Of a DNA stretch of 9,215 bases, positions 1 to 7,051 are shown in pieces. The notes beneath the pieces were generated by a model, which saw nothing but the letters and a program-made list of their open reading frames with translations, did not search any database and was not told the origin of the DNA. The DNA lies in assembly GCA_050256015.1 (NCBI GenBank), contig JBFWIL010000093.1:1-9215 (forward strand), read 5' to 3'. Every line of letters starts with the position of its first letter. The first letter of the stretch is position 1. The translations under genes and the position numbers were made by a program. Origin of the DNA: JBFWIL01 sp050256015 (lineage in GTDB: Bacteria; Bacteroidota; Bacteroidia; Bacteroidales; Prolixibacteraceae).

Positions 1-1
1 T

Positions 2-1312
2 ATCGGAGCTGCAGCTCTGGCCGGAGCGGGAATCCTGGGAGCAGGGACTGTCCTGTCTTCCTGCAAGGGGAAAAAGAAAAATCGGGTCTCGGGTCTGCCT
101 CCCATTCTTCCGGCTGCTCCGGCCGGGAGAACGTTGAAAGCCGGAATTGTGGGGGTGGGAAACAGGGGAACCGGGGCAGCCATCAATTTTATCAGTGCGG
201 GGCCTGATCTGCATATCGCGGCTATTGCAGACATTTTCCGGGACAAGATTGATGCATTCCGTCAGCGGTTTGAACGGTATAAACGTCCGGTGCCTGAGGA
301 AAATTGTTTTGTTGGTTTTGATGCGTTTAAAAAGCTGATGGCCCTGGAAGAACTCGATGTGGTTATCCTGGCTACACCGCCCAAGTTCAGACCGGAACAT
401 TTTAAGGAGGCAGTGCGGCAAAAGAAACATGTCTTTCTGGAGAAGCCCATGGCTGTTGATCCGGTTGGTGCCCGTTCGGTTATCGCCACGGCTAAGAAGG
501 CAGAGGCTGTCGGGCTGAATGTGGTCACCGGTACGCAGCGCCGTCATCAGGAAGATTATATTGAAACCTTCAAAAGGGTGGCCGAAGGGGCTATCGGCAG
601 GATTACCTCGGCCAGGGCCTTCTGGAACCAGAACCATGTATGGTTCCGTACACGGGAGGAAGGTTGGGACGATATGACCTATATGATGCGCAACTGGAAC
701 AGCTTTTGCTGGGTTGGAGGCGATCATATTCTTGATACCTTGATTCACAATATTGATGTGGTTAACTGGTTTATCGGGAGACATCCGGAAAGTGCCATCG
801 GATACGGGGGACGGGCTCGCCGGCTTACCGGTGACCAGTATGACTTTTTCAGTATTGATTACGATTATGGAAAAGGGATTAGCTCGCACAGCATGAGCCG
901 TCAGATTGACAACTGTGCAAACGGAACCGGAGAGCTGGTTATGGGGAGCAAAGGGTATACCAACTGCCAGAATACCATCTGGAACCCGAACGGCTCGGTG
1001 AAATGGGCATTCGAATATCCGAAGGGAGAAAACGGAGAACCGATGAGCCAGGTAAAAATTCCTCCTTATGTTCAGGAACATATGCATCTGGTTCATGCCA
1101 TCCGGACCGGGGAGTATGTCAATCAGGCTGAGGAAACTGCCGTGTCTACCCTTACGGCGATCATGGGACGGACGGCGGCCTATACGGGGAAACTCGTCCG
1201 CTGGGAAGAGATTTTTAAATCGGATATGGAGCTTGGTCCCAAAGAAATTAAATTTGGTCCGGTGGAAATGGAATTTCCCGTGCCGTTGCCGGGAACGCAG
1301 CATCAGGCCTGA
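2..1312 (+). CDS. Gfo/Idh/MocA family oxidoreductase, exported/lipoprotein type (5' partial)
   Basis: NAD(P)-dependent dehydrogenase family acting on sugars or related polyols; the substrate cannot be told from sequence. The open frame runs in from the window edge, so the true start is upstream. A TTG at 134 is in frame but is not the start, because 44 codons of good coding sequence precede it. Counting from nt 2, residues 1-20 are Ala/Gly-rich and hydrophobic and end in LSSC (Cys 21, nt 62-64), a lipobox followed by a Lys-rich stretch. A Pro/Ala linker leads to the Rossmann fold with the GVGNRG dinucleotide motif (51-56). The family EKP motif is at 147-149 (Lys codon 443-445). GGDHILDTLIHNID (239-252) holds the conserved Asp/His of the C-terminal domain. 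Bacteroidota homologues often carry a Tat signal; the twin arginines would lie outside the window. The family call is firm; export is well supported; substrate is unknown. Confidence 0.93.
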   Translation: MGAAALAGAGILGAGTVLSSCKGKKKNRVSGLPPILPAAPAGRTLKAGIVGVGNRGTGAAINFISAGPDLHIAAIADIFRDKIDAFRQRFERYKRPVPEENCFVGFDAFKKLMALEELDVVILATPPKFRPEHFKEAVRQKKHVFLEKPMAVDPVGARSVIATAKKAEAVGLNVVTGTQRRHQEDYIETFKRVAEGAIGRITSARAFWNQNHVWFRTREEGWDDMTYMMRNWNSFCWVGGDHILDTLIHNIDVVNWFIGRHPESAIGYGGRARRLTGDQYDFFSIDYDYGKGISSHSMSRQIDNCANGTGELVMGSKGYTNCQNTIWNPNGSVKWAFEYPKGENGEPMSQVKIPPYVQEHMHLVHAIRTGEYVNQAEETAVSTLTAIMGRTAAYTGKLVRWEEIFKSDMELGPKEIKFGPVEMEFPVPLPGTQHQA

Positions 1313-1406
1313 TAAGGGATTCCGTAACGGAGATTTATGCTTAGACCTGCCGCCGTATTCGTCTGTACGATGGTGAACGGACCGTTTAACCTGAAACAAT
1401 TGATTC

Positions 1407-2339
1407 ATGGAAATTTCATTGGTGATTCCGGTATACAATGAAGAAGATCTGGTTGAAGAGCTGATCAGCCGGACCAGGGAAGGTCTTGAGCGTTTTTGCC
1501 GTCAGTTTGAGATTATTCTTGTGGATGACGGAAGCAACGACGGAACGCTGAACAGGCTGGTGAAAATTCAGCATGGCTGTACCTGGCTTAAAGTAATTGC
1601 CCTTTCCCGGAATTTTGGTCATCCGGCGGCTTTCACGGCCGGCTTATCCCGGGCCAGGGGTAACTATGTGGCCATGATGGACGGGGATTTGCAGGATCCT
1701 CCGGAATTGCTGGAATCCATGTACCGTGATCTGAAGGCCGATCGCTTCGATGTGGTGAGCGGTAAACGTATTGCGCGTATGGGCAATAAGACCAGAAACT
1801 GTTTTACCGCCCTGTTTCATGCTTTGTTTAAAAAGGTGGCCGGACTGGATGAGCTGGAAAACGCCGGAAACTTTTGCATGATGAACCGGCAGGCGCTTAA
1901 AGCTTTGCTGGCCATGAACGAGCGGGTGCGCTACCTCCCGGGACTGCGGAATTTTATAGGATTCAGGCAGGGCTATGTGGAGTATGTCCGGAATGACAGG
2001 CTGACAGGCACACCTAAAATGAGTACGGGCAGGTTGCTGATCCTGGCGGCCGATGCCGTATTTTCCTTTTCCAGGTTGCCCATCCGTATTTGCCTGGTGA
2101 TTGGTCTGCTCGGAACGCTTGTGTTCCTGTTGGCTGGGGTATACGGACTAACAGCCAAATTGCTGGGCTTTGCCATCCCGGGCTGGTCGTCCATCGTACT
2201 GAGCATCTATTTTCTGGGGTCGGTACAGCTCATCTTCCTTGGAGTGGTGGGGGAATATGTTTACCGGATATACAAGGAATCGCAGCGCCGTCCGCTTTTT
2301 TTCATTAAGAAAATTTACGGAGAAGAAGCGGACACATGA
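1407..2339 (+). CDS. GT2 family polyprenyl-phosphate glycosyltransferase (DPM1/GtrB/ArnC-like)
   Basis: Predicted to transfer a sugar from a nucleotide donor to polyprenyl phosphate at the cytoplasmic face of the inner membrane. The 310-residue protein opens with VIPVYNEED (6-14) and has DDGSNDGT (40-47), SRNFGHPAAFTAGL (67-80) and the metal-binding DGD in MDGDLQDPPE (91-100), all typical of the GT-A fold of this subgroup. Two C-terminal membrane segments (about 229-250 and 262-285) and the GEYVYRIYKESQRRP segment (282-296) match the GtrB/DPM-like architecture, and the length is normal. The ATG at 1407 puts the first beta strand at the expected place; there is no clear Shine-Dalgarno. Its stop overlaps the next start as ATGA (2336-2339), so the two are probably translationally coupled. 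The sugar carried cannot be predicted. It lies 94 nt after the oxidoreductase, with no recognisable promoter in the gap. Confidence 0.93.
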   Translation: MEISLVIPVYNEEDLVEELISRTREGLERFCRQFEIILVDDGSNDGTLNRLVKIQHGCTWLKVIALSRNFGHPAAFTAGLSRARGNYVAMMDGDLQDPPELLESMYRDLKADRFDVVSGKRIARMGNKTRNCFTALFHALFKKVAGLDELENAGNFCMMNRQALKALLAMNERVRYLPGLRNFIGFRQGYVEYVRNDRLTGTPKMSTGRLLILAADAVFSFSRLPIRICLVIGLLGTLVFLLAGVYGLTAKLLGFAIPGWSSIVLSIYFLGSVQLIFLGVVGEYVYRIYKESQRRPLFFIKKIYGEEADT

Positions 2340-4414
2340 AGGAAAGAAAGCTGAAAATCCTGTTTTTTTTTCTTTCCGGACTGTTGCTCGCCGGATTGCT
2401 GCTGATAAGCCGAAAGGCGGGAATTTCCGGTGATGAATATGTACATCACCGGCATGCGGAGAAAGTGTATGACTGGTTTGCCAGCCAGGGACAGGACCGG
2501 TCGGCTTTGCATACGCCCTACACCCATCTGCAGCATTACGGTCAGTTACCCGATAACCTGGCTTTTATACTGATCCGCGGATTGGGTATCCGTGATGTTT
2601 TTGGATTCCGCCATTTGCTGAGCAGTTTTCTGGGCTGGCTGACGATTATGGCTGCTGCTTTGTTTGTCCACCATCTACGCGGATACGGAGCCGCTCTCAT
2701 TTGTCTGCTTTTGTTTGCCCTTTCACCCAGATTCCTGGGACATTTGCAAAACAACCTTAAGGATATTCCCTTTGCCCTGGGTTATGTGGCGAGTTTATTT
2801 GCCCTGATCCGCTTCAGGGAATCGGGATTCAGTTCCCGTGCAGTCATACTGCTGCCCGTTATTCTGAGTATTGCCTTTTGTTTTAGCATCCGGCCTGGAG
2901 GTATTTTGCCGGCGTTTTACCTGATTCTGTCGGGCTTCCTGTTCCTTCTTCAGGAATACGGGAGCAACCGGGCCTTTTCCTTGAAGCAGATCAGACAGAA
3001 GGTATTGCTTATTCTCTTTATCTGCTTGGCTGCTTACCTGGGCGGATTGCTGATCTGGCCTTATGCCCTGCAGAATCCGCTGACACACCCATGGGAGTCA
3101 TACCGGCTGATGACCCGTTTCCCGACAATCGTCAGGCAAATCTTTGAGGGACGGTTCATCTGGTCGGATCAGCTTCCCTGGTATTATCTGCCCAAATATA
3201 TGCTGATTACCATTCCGCTGGGGGTATTTGGCGGATTGTTCCTTTTTCTGGCGGGTTTCAGGCAGATTGCCGTTTCTCCCCACAGGGAAGCTTATTGGCT
3301 GCTGGTTGTTTCTTTGCTTTTTCCGGTGCTGTTTGTCATGCTGATTGATTCGAACCTGTATGGTGGTTGGAGGCATTTTTTGTTTGTTTATCCTTCGCTG
3401 GTCATTCTTTCTGCTACCGGTATTTCCGGTTTCTTTTCCCGTTACAGGAAAAATTTGTACCGGCTTTCGGGCATCCTGGGGATTGTCTTGTTGTCGGTGC
3501 ATCCGCTGCGTTTTATGGTTTCCGCCCATCCGTATTATTATTTGTATTTTAATCAGCTGGTAGGCGGAATTGGCGGGGCTTACGGGAATTACGAGACTGA
3601 TTATTATTATGTAACGCTGCGCTCGGGAACCGAATGGTTGCAGGACTGGCTGAAGAAAAACGAAGAGAACCGGCTTCTTACAATCGGGAGCAACTTTCCG
3701 CTAAACGGTTATTTTTGCCATAACGATTCGCTCAGGTTTCGTCAGTTTACTTACCGGCAACGCGCTGAGACGGAATGGGATTACGCCGTTATCGGCAACA
3801 GCTATATCCAGCCGGATCAGTTGAAGAACGGGCATTTCCCCCCGGAAGGCACCCTGCATACGGTGGAGGTGGAAGGGGTGCCTGTTTGTGCGGTGGTCAA
3901 ACGGTTAACCGGTTTGCCGCTGAAAGGACTTGAAGCCCTGAGACGGGGCGATTACAAAAAGGCGGAAGACTGTTACCGGAAGGCCCTGAAATTCTGCCAG
4001 ACGGATGAACATCTGTGGTATCGGCTGGGACAGAGCCTGTTTTTGAACGGGAGTAACCTGGAAGCCGGAAATGCCGTAAACCGGGCTTTGGAGCTCAATG
4101 CAGGTTATGAACCGGCCCTGGCTCTTTCCTCCCGCTTGAACCGTAAACAGGGGAAGACAGAGGCTGCTGTCCGGGATCTTGAGAAGATTATTGTTTTGAA
4201 CAGCAAATATTTAAAGGCATATGTTGATCTGGCCGGAATTTTGATGGATGCCGGCCGGATCAGTGAGGCCCGGGAAAAGCTGAGGATGTGCCTGCGGATT
4301 CATGCCAGCTACCGGCCTGCACTGATCATGCTGGGCGATTCGTTCCGGAAAACGGATCCCGGCGTGGCAAAGAAATATTATGAGAAGGCCCAATCAATTA
4401 CCATGTATAATTAA
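2336..4414 (+). CDS. GT39/ArnT-like polytopic glycosyltransferase with C-terminal TPR domain
   Basis: Predicted GT-C fold enzyme that would take a sugar from polyprenyl phosphate and transfer it to an acceptor outside the cytoplasm. The 692-residue protein begins with a membrane helix (8-24) followed by GDE (32-34), the acidic motif of the first periplasmic loop in GT39/ArnT-type enzymes. About ten further hydrophobic helices run to about residue 395, and GGWRHFLFVYP (343-353) is a conserved-looking loop. Residues about 400-520 form a soluble, Tyr-rich region. Residues about 524-690 contain roughly five TPR-like helix pairs (e.g. GLEALRRGDYKKAEDCYRKA at 531-550), probably a protein-docking module. 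It overlaps the GT2 gene by 4 nt; that enzyme probably makes its lipid-linked donor. Family membership is inferred from topology and motifs; donor sugar and acceptor are unknown. An oligosaccharyltransferase-like role is possible but unproven. Confidence 0.85.
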   Translation: MKERKLKILFFFLSGLLLAGLLLISRKAGISGDEYVHHRHAEKVYDWFASQGQDRSALHTPYTHLQHYGQLPDNLAFILIRGLGIRDVFGFRHLLSSFLGWLTIMAAALFVHHLRGYGAALICLLLFALSPRFLGHLQNNLKDIPFALGYVASLFALIRFRESGFSSRAVILLPVILSIAFCFSIRPGGILPAFYLILSGFLFLLQEYGSNRAFSLKQIRQKVLLILFICLAAYLGGLLIWPYALQNPLTHPWESYRLMTRFPTIVRQIFEGRFIWSDQLPWYYLPKYMLITIPLGVFGGLFLFLAGFRQIAVSPHREAYWLLVVSLLFPVLFVMLIDSNLYGGWRHFLFVYPSLVILSATGISGFFSRYRKNLYRLSGILGIVLLSVHPLRFMVSAHPYYYLYFNQLVGGIGGAYGNYETDYYYVTLRSGTEWLQDWLKKNEENRLLTIGSNFPLNGYFCHNDSLRFRQFTYRQRAETEWDYAVIGNSYIQPDQLKNGHFPPEGTLHTVEVEGVPVCAVVKRLTGLPLKGLEALRRGDYKKAEDCYRKALKFCQTDEHLWYRLGQSLFLNGSNLEAGNAVNRALELNAGYEPALALSSRLNRKQGKTEAAVRDLEKIIVLNSKYLKAYVDLAGILMDAGRISEAREKLRMCLRIHASYRPALIMLGDSFRKTDPGVAKKYYEKAQSITMYN

Positions 4415-4426
4415 ATTGCGATAACT

Positions 4427-4678
4427 ATGAAAAAGTTTTTATTGTTTTTTGCTTTACTGGGATTTCTTGCTTTTGGAAATTCCGGTTATGCTGCAGCACA
4501 GCAGGATGACCTGCTGAACCTCGATGAGGATACCGTATCCATTGACGATATGGATCCTGTGTTTTATGAAGCGGAACAGGAGTCGGGCAGCAATGCCGGA
4601 ACCATTGCACTGGTCGTGGCCGGTGTTATTATTGTTGGCGGCGGATTGTATTATTTTAACCGGAAGAAGAAGCAGTAA
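4427..4678 (+). CDS. small exported single-pass membrane protein, unknown function
   Basis: Not a family I recognise. The 83 residues fall into four parts: a signal peptide (1-24, MKK, hydrophobic core, then YAAA before QQDD); a strongly acidic segment of about 30 residues (25-56, many Asp/Glu); a Gly/Val/Ile-rich membrane helix (about 58-76); and a short basic tail, NRKKKQ. With the signal peptide cleaved, the acidic part would face the periplasm and the tail the cytoplasm. The start follows the glycosyltransferase stop by only 12 nt on the same strand, which supports co-transcription. The acidic part contains Asp-Thr-Val (35-37), which fits the D(S/T)(A/I/L/V/M/T) O-glycosylation motif known in Bacteroides. 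The motif-helix-basic-tail layout recalls sorting tails, but no sortase or exosortase is in the window and no PEP-like motif is seen. Confidence 0.75.
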   Translation: MKKFLLFFALLGFLAFGNSGYAAAQQDDLLNLDEDTVSIDDMDPVFYEAEQESGSNAGTIALVVAGVIIVGGGLYYFNRKKKQ

Positions 4679-4702
4679 GCCGGTTGGTGCGGTCAAAAAA
4701 AT

Positions 4703-4737
4703 GGGAGGGCTGTTTCGATATGAGAAACAGCCCTCCC
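4703..4737 (-). terminator. intrinsic terminator for the NCS2 permease gene
   Basis: A perfect 14-bp inverted repeat (4703-4716 with 4724-4737) encloses a 7-nt loop. On the minus strand the stem is followed after two bases by seven T (complement of the A run at 4695-4701), the classic rho-independent layout, about 70 nt past the permease stop. The plus strand has no T tract after the stem, so any termination of the 4427-4678 transcript here would be weaker. Confidence 0.85.
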
Positions 4738-4754
4738 TGCATTATGATCCTTGA

Positions 4755-4789
4755 AAGCCGGCCTGTGCTGTTGAACGTATGGCCGGCTT
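4755..4789. repeat. second inverted repeat in the convergent intergenic region
   Basis: AAGCCGGCC (4755-4763) pairs perfectly with GGCCGGCTT (4781-4789) across a 17-nt loop. It sits between the terminator hairpin and the permease stop codon. No T run follows on either strand, so it is not a canonical terminator; it may protect a 3' end or simply add structure. Confidence 0.55.
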
Positions 4790-4807
4790 CCCATGCCCTT
4801 GTTCTTG

Positions 4808-6097
4808 TCAGATAAAAAACTTAATAATAAACAGGATGGCAAGGATATACATGATTGGAGAGATATCCTTAAATTTTCCGGCCAGGATCTTTAATAATAC
4901 AAACGAAAGCATGCCGAAAACAATTCCTTCGGCAATGCTGTAAGCCAGGGGCATCATGATGATGGTCAGGAATACGGGAATCAGTTCGGTGTAATCATCA
5001 AATTTAATTTCCCGGATGGGGGTCATCATCATTGCTCCCACTACAACCAGGGCCGGAGCCGTTGCCGCTCCCGGTATCATCAGGAAGACGGGGGAAAGGA
5101 ACAGGGCCAGTAAGAAGAGCAAGGCAACGATCAGAGAGGTGAGTCCGGTTCTTCCTCCTTCGGTTACGCCCGAGGCACTTTCCACATAGGTGGTCACCGT
5201 TGAGGTTCCCAGGATGGCCCCTGCTGTTGTTCCGATTGCGTCGGCAAACAGGGCCTGCTTAACACGGGGGACCCGGCCTTTTTCATCCAGCATGTTGGCC
5301 TTGGAGGAAACCCCGATGAGTGTGCCTACGGTGTCAAACATATCCACAAAAAGGAAGGTGAAGACCACGATCAGCATATCGAAGGTAAAGATCTCGGTCC
5401 ATTCGAATTGAAGGAAGATCGGGGCTACAGAAGGCGGAGTCAGATCGAAAGAGCTGGGCAGTTGCGTTACGCCAAAAGGGATACCGATCAGAGTGGCCAG
5501 CAAAATGCCGATCAGCAGGGCACCTTTGACGCGGAAGGCTAGTAAGGTACCGATAATGACCAGGGCTATCAGGGCGATAACCGCTGCCGGGTTATGAACG
5601 ATATCGCCTAAAGCAAGAGCGGTGGCTTCATTTGCTTCAATCACTCCCGCGCTTTTTAATCCGATGAAGGCAATAAATAAACCGATTCCCACGGAAATTG
5701 CATGTTTAATGTTCATGGGAATTGCATTGACAATCATCTCCCGGATGTTGAAGGCGGTCAGCAAGATAAAGATCAGTCCTTCCAGAAAAACGGCGGTGAG
5801 TGCAAACTGCCAGGAATGACCCATTCCCAGGCAAACGGAGAAAGCAAAGAAAGCATTGAGTCCCATACCCGGTGCCAGGGCAAAGGGCAGGCGGGCCAGC
5901 AAGGCCATGACCAGGGTGGCAATTACGGAAGCAATGGCGGTCGCGGTGAAGACAGCGCCTTTATCCATACCGGTGGCCGACAGGATATCGGGATTCACGG
6001 CCAGAATATAGGCCATGGTCATGAAGGTGGTTACACCTGCCAGAATCTCGGTCCTGACTGTGGTATGGTTTTCTTTAAGTTTAAAGAAATTATTCAT
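4808..6097 (-). CDS. NCS2/AzgA-type purine (adenine/guanine/hypoxanthine) permease
   Basis: Predicted inner-membrane proton symporter for purine nucleobases. In the longest frame (from a TTG at 6118) it shows NPDIL (42-46), APGMGLNAFFAF (82-93), FVDMFDTVGTLIGV (257-270) and the GTSTVTTYVESASGVTEGG stretch (304-322), all hallmarks of the AzgA/PbuG/GhxP branch rather than the UraA/XanQ branch. About 12-14 hydrophobic segments span the protein. I place the start at the ATG 6095-6097 (429 residues): it follows an A-rich leader (GAAAAAACAG), and homologues begin close to the NFFKLKE segment. The TTG seven codons upstream is the alternative. It lies 99 nt downstream of the DUF5020 gene on the same strand. 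No purine riboswitch and no TAnnTTTG box was found in that gap, so it is probably co-transcribed from the promoter upstream of DUF5020. Exact base specificity is not predictable. Confidence 0.93.
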   Translation of the reverse strand: MNNFFKLKENHTTVRTEILAGVTTFMTMAYILAVNPDILSATGMDKGAVFTATAIASVIATLVMALLARLPFALAPGMGLNAFFAFSVCLGMGHSWQFALTAVFLEGLIFILLTAFNIREMIVNAIPMNIKHAISVGIGLFIAFIGLKSAGVIEANEATALALGDIVHNPAAVIALIALVIIGTLLAFRVKGALLIGILLATLIGIPFGVTQLPSSFDLTPPSVAPIFLQFEWTEIFTFDMLIVVFTFLFVDMFDTVGTLIGVSSKANMLDEKGRVPRVKQALFADAIGTTAGAILGTSTVTTYVESASGVTEGGRTGLTSLIVALLFLLALFLSPVFLMIPGAATAPALVVVGAMMMTPIREIKFDDYTELIPVFLTIIMMPLAYSIAEGIVFGMLSFVLLKILAGKFKDISPIMYILAILFIIKFFI

Positions 6098-6196
6098 CTG
6101 TTTTTTCAGTTTAACCAATTATAATTCTCGTACTAATCTTATTTTCCTTTAGCGATAATTTTTACCATGCTCGTTTCATCTTTGATCGGGTTTAGC

Positions 6197-6892
6197 TTAG
6201 AGATTCCATTTGATGGCCAGCGTAGGATTGACATGAAAACCGTCTTCCGTGTTGCCGGTGAAGTTTGAGGCTATTTCGATTTCAGTACCCACGGAAAAAT
6301 GTTCACATATGTTGTACCATAGCTGGGGTTCGGTAAGAAATACAAAATCGGTTTCTTTTGTTCCGAATACATTGTCTTCTCTCCAAAAATCGGCAAAGCC
6401 GCTGAAGGAAAGCTTGCGTTCAAAGAAGTGCATTTCCCAGACGGCTGTAATCTGGAAGGAGGCGTCATTCTTATCCTGAATATGTTTGAAGTTGGCCTGC
6501 ATGGTCAGCAGTCGGGAGAAGTCTGCATTGTTCCATGTGTACTGCAGACCGGCCAGATAGGCATTGTTAATGGTGTAGTGACCGCTGTATTCGCCGTCCT
6601 GCCACTGTCCAAAACCTCCGTTGTATTCCACACGGGGTTGAAGGGGCGTGTCTCCAATTTTTAGGCTTCGGGAAATTTCCCAGTAAGCCAAGGAAACGCC
6701 TTCTACATCGCCTACGCCGTAGTCCATGTCAATAAAGAAGAATGTGCTTCCCAGTTAGTCCGGGCGGAACATTTCCACGGTCGTGGTAAGGTATTCACGA
6801 TCATCACCCATGTCGTAATGCGCCTGGATGTTTTGGGAAAAAGCGCCGAAAGCCAGAAAGGAGGCAAACAGAAAAAGTAAAATTTTCTTCAT
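6197..6892 (-). pseudogene. DUF5020 family Tsx-like outer-membrane protein, interrupted by an in-frame stop
   Basis: Two open pieces lie in the same frame, separated only by a TAA at 6755-6757 (codon 46). The first piece starts at the ATG 6890-6892 with a signal peptide (MKKILLFLFASFLAFGAFSQ) and has AHYDMGDDREYLTTTVEMF. The second continues with LGSTFFFIDMDYGVGDVEG, then VEYNGGF, FSGFADFWRED and a C-terminal NPTLAIKWNL that fits an outer-membrane barrel ending. Without the stop the protein would be about 231 residues, normal for DUF5020, a family I understand to resemble the nucleoside channel Tsx. An internal ATG at 6725-6727 could only make a barrel lacking its signal peptide. The remainder looks well conserved, so the stop is either recent or a sequence error. 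The purine permease downstream supports a role in nucleoside or nucleobase entry. It is called a pseudogene only because of the stop. Confidence 0.82.
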
Positions 6893-6928
6893 CGTTTTTT
6901 GTTTAAAGGGTTGGAATGATTTAAAATT

Positions 6929-6936
6929 CAAAAATA
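6929..6936 (-). promoter_or_regulatory. putative Bacteroidota -7 box for the DUF5020-permease operon
   Basis: On the minus strand the sequence reads TATTTTTG, an exact match to the Bacteroidota consensus TAnnTTTG. It lies 36 nt before the DUF5020 start, giving a leader of about 30 nt that ends in an A-rich stretch. No convincing -33 TTTG element is visible and the region is T-rich, so a chance match is possible. Confidence 0.45.
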
Positions 6937-6972
6937 ATAAAAAACCGTAACGCAGACTGCCGGTAGCTTGGA

Positions 6973-7005
6973 TTGCTGCCGATTCAAAAGAAACAGTTAC
7001 CTTTG
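6973..7005 (+). promoter_or_regulatory. putative Bacteroidota promoter for the acyl-CoA ligase gene
   Basis: TACCTTTG at 6998-7005 matches TAnnTTTG exactly. A TTG at 6973-6975, with a 22-nt spacer, could serve as a -33 element. The -7 box ends 46 nt before the ATG at 7052, giving a plausible leader of about 40 nt. It is divergent from the DUF5020 promoter. Confidence 0.5.
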
Positions 7006-7051
7006 CTGCAGGAAGAAGAATTGGAATAACCTCATTATTTGATTTATTTTC

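Noticed and set aside
2..1312. GH109-type glycosidase identity for the Gfo/Idh/MocA protein.
   Set aside because: The visible motifs fit general Bacteroidota Gfo/Idh/MocA oxidoreductases, and I could not recognise features specific to GH109.
3098..3529. 143-residue minus-strand ORF within the GT-C gene, and other long antisense ORFs such as 7604-8320.
   Set aside because: They lie opposite well-supported genes, have low-complexity Gln/Asn/Arg/His-rich composition and match no recognisable family.
6139..6168. Nine-codon minus-strand ORF (MVKIIAKGK) in the gap between DUF5020 and the permease, considered as a leader peptide.
   Set aside because: It is too short to judge, has no ribosome binding signal, no attenuator hairpin and no codon pattern linking it to purines.
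6098..6196. Possible purine riboswitch upstream of the NCS2 permease.
   Set aside because: No paired P1/P2/P3 pattern or the conserved purine aptamer core bases could be found in the 99 nt.
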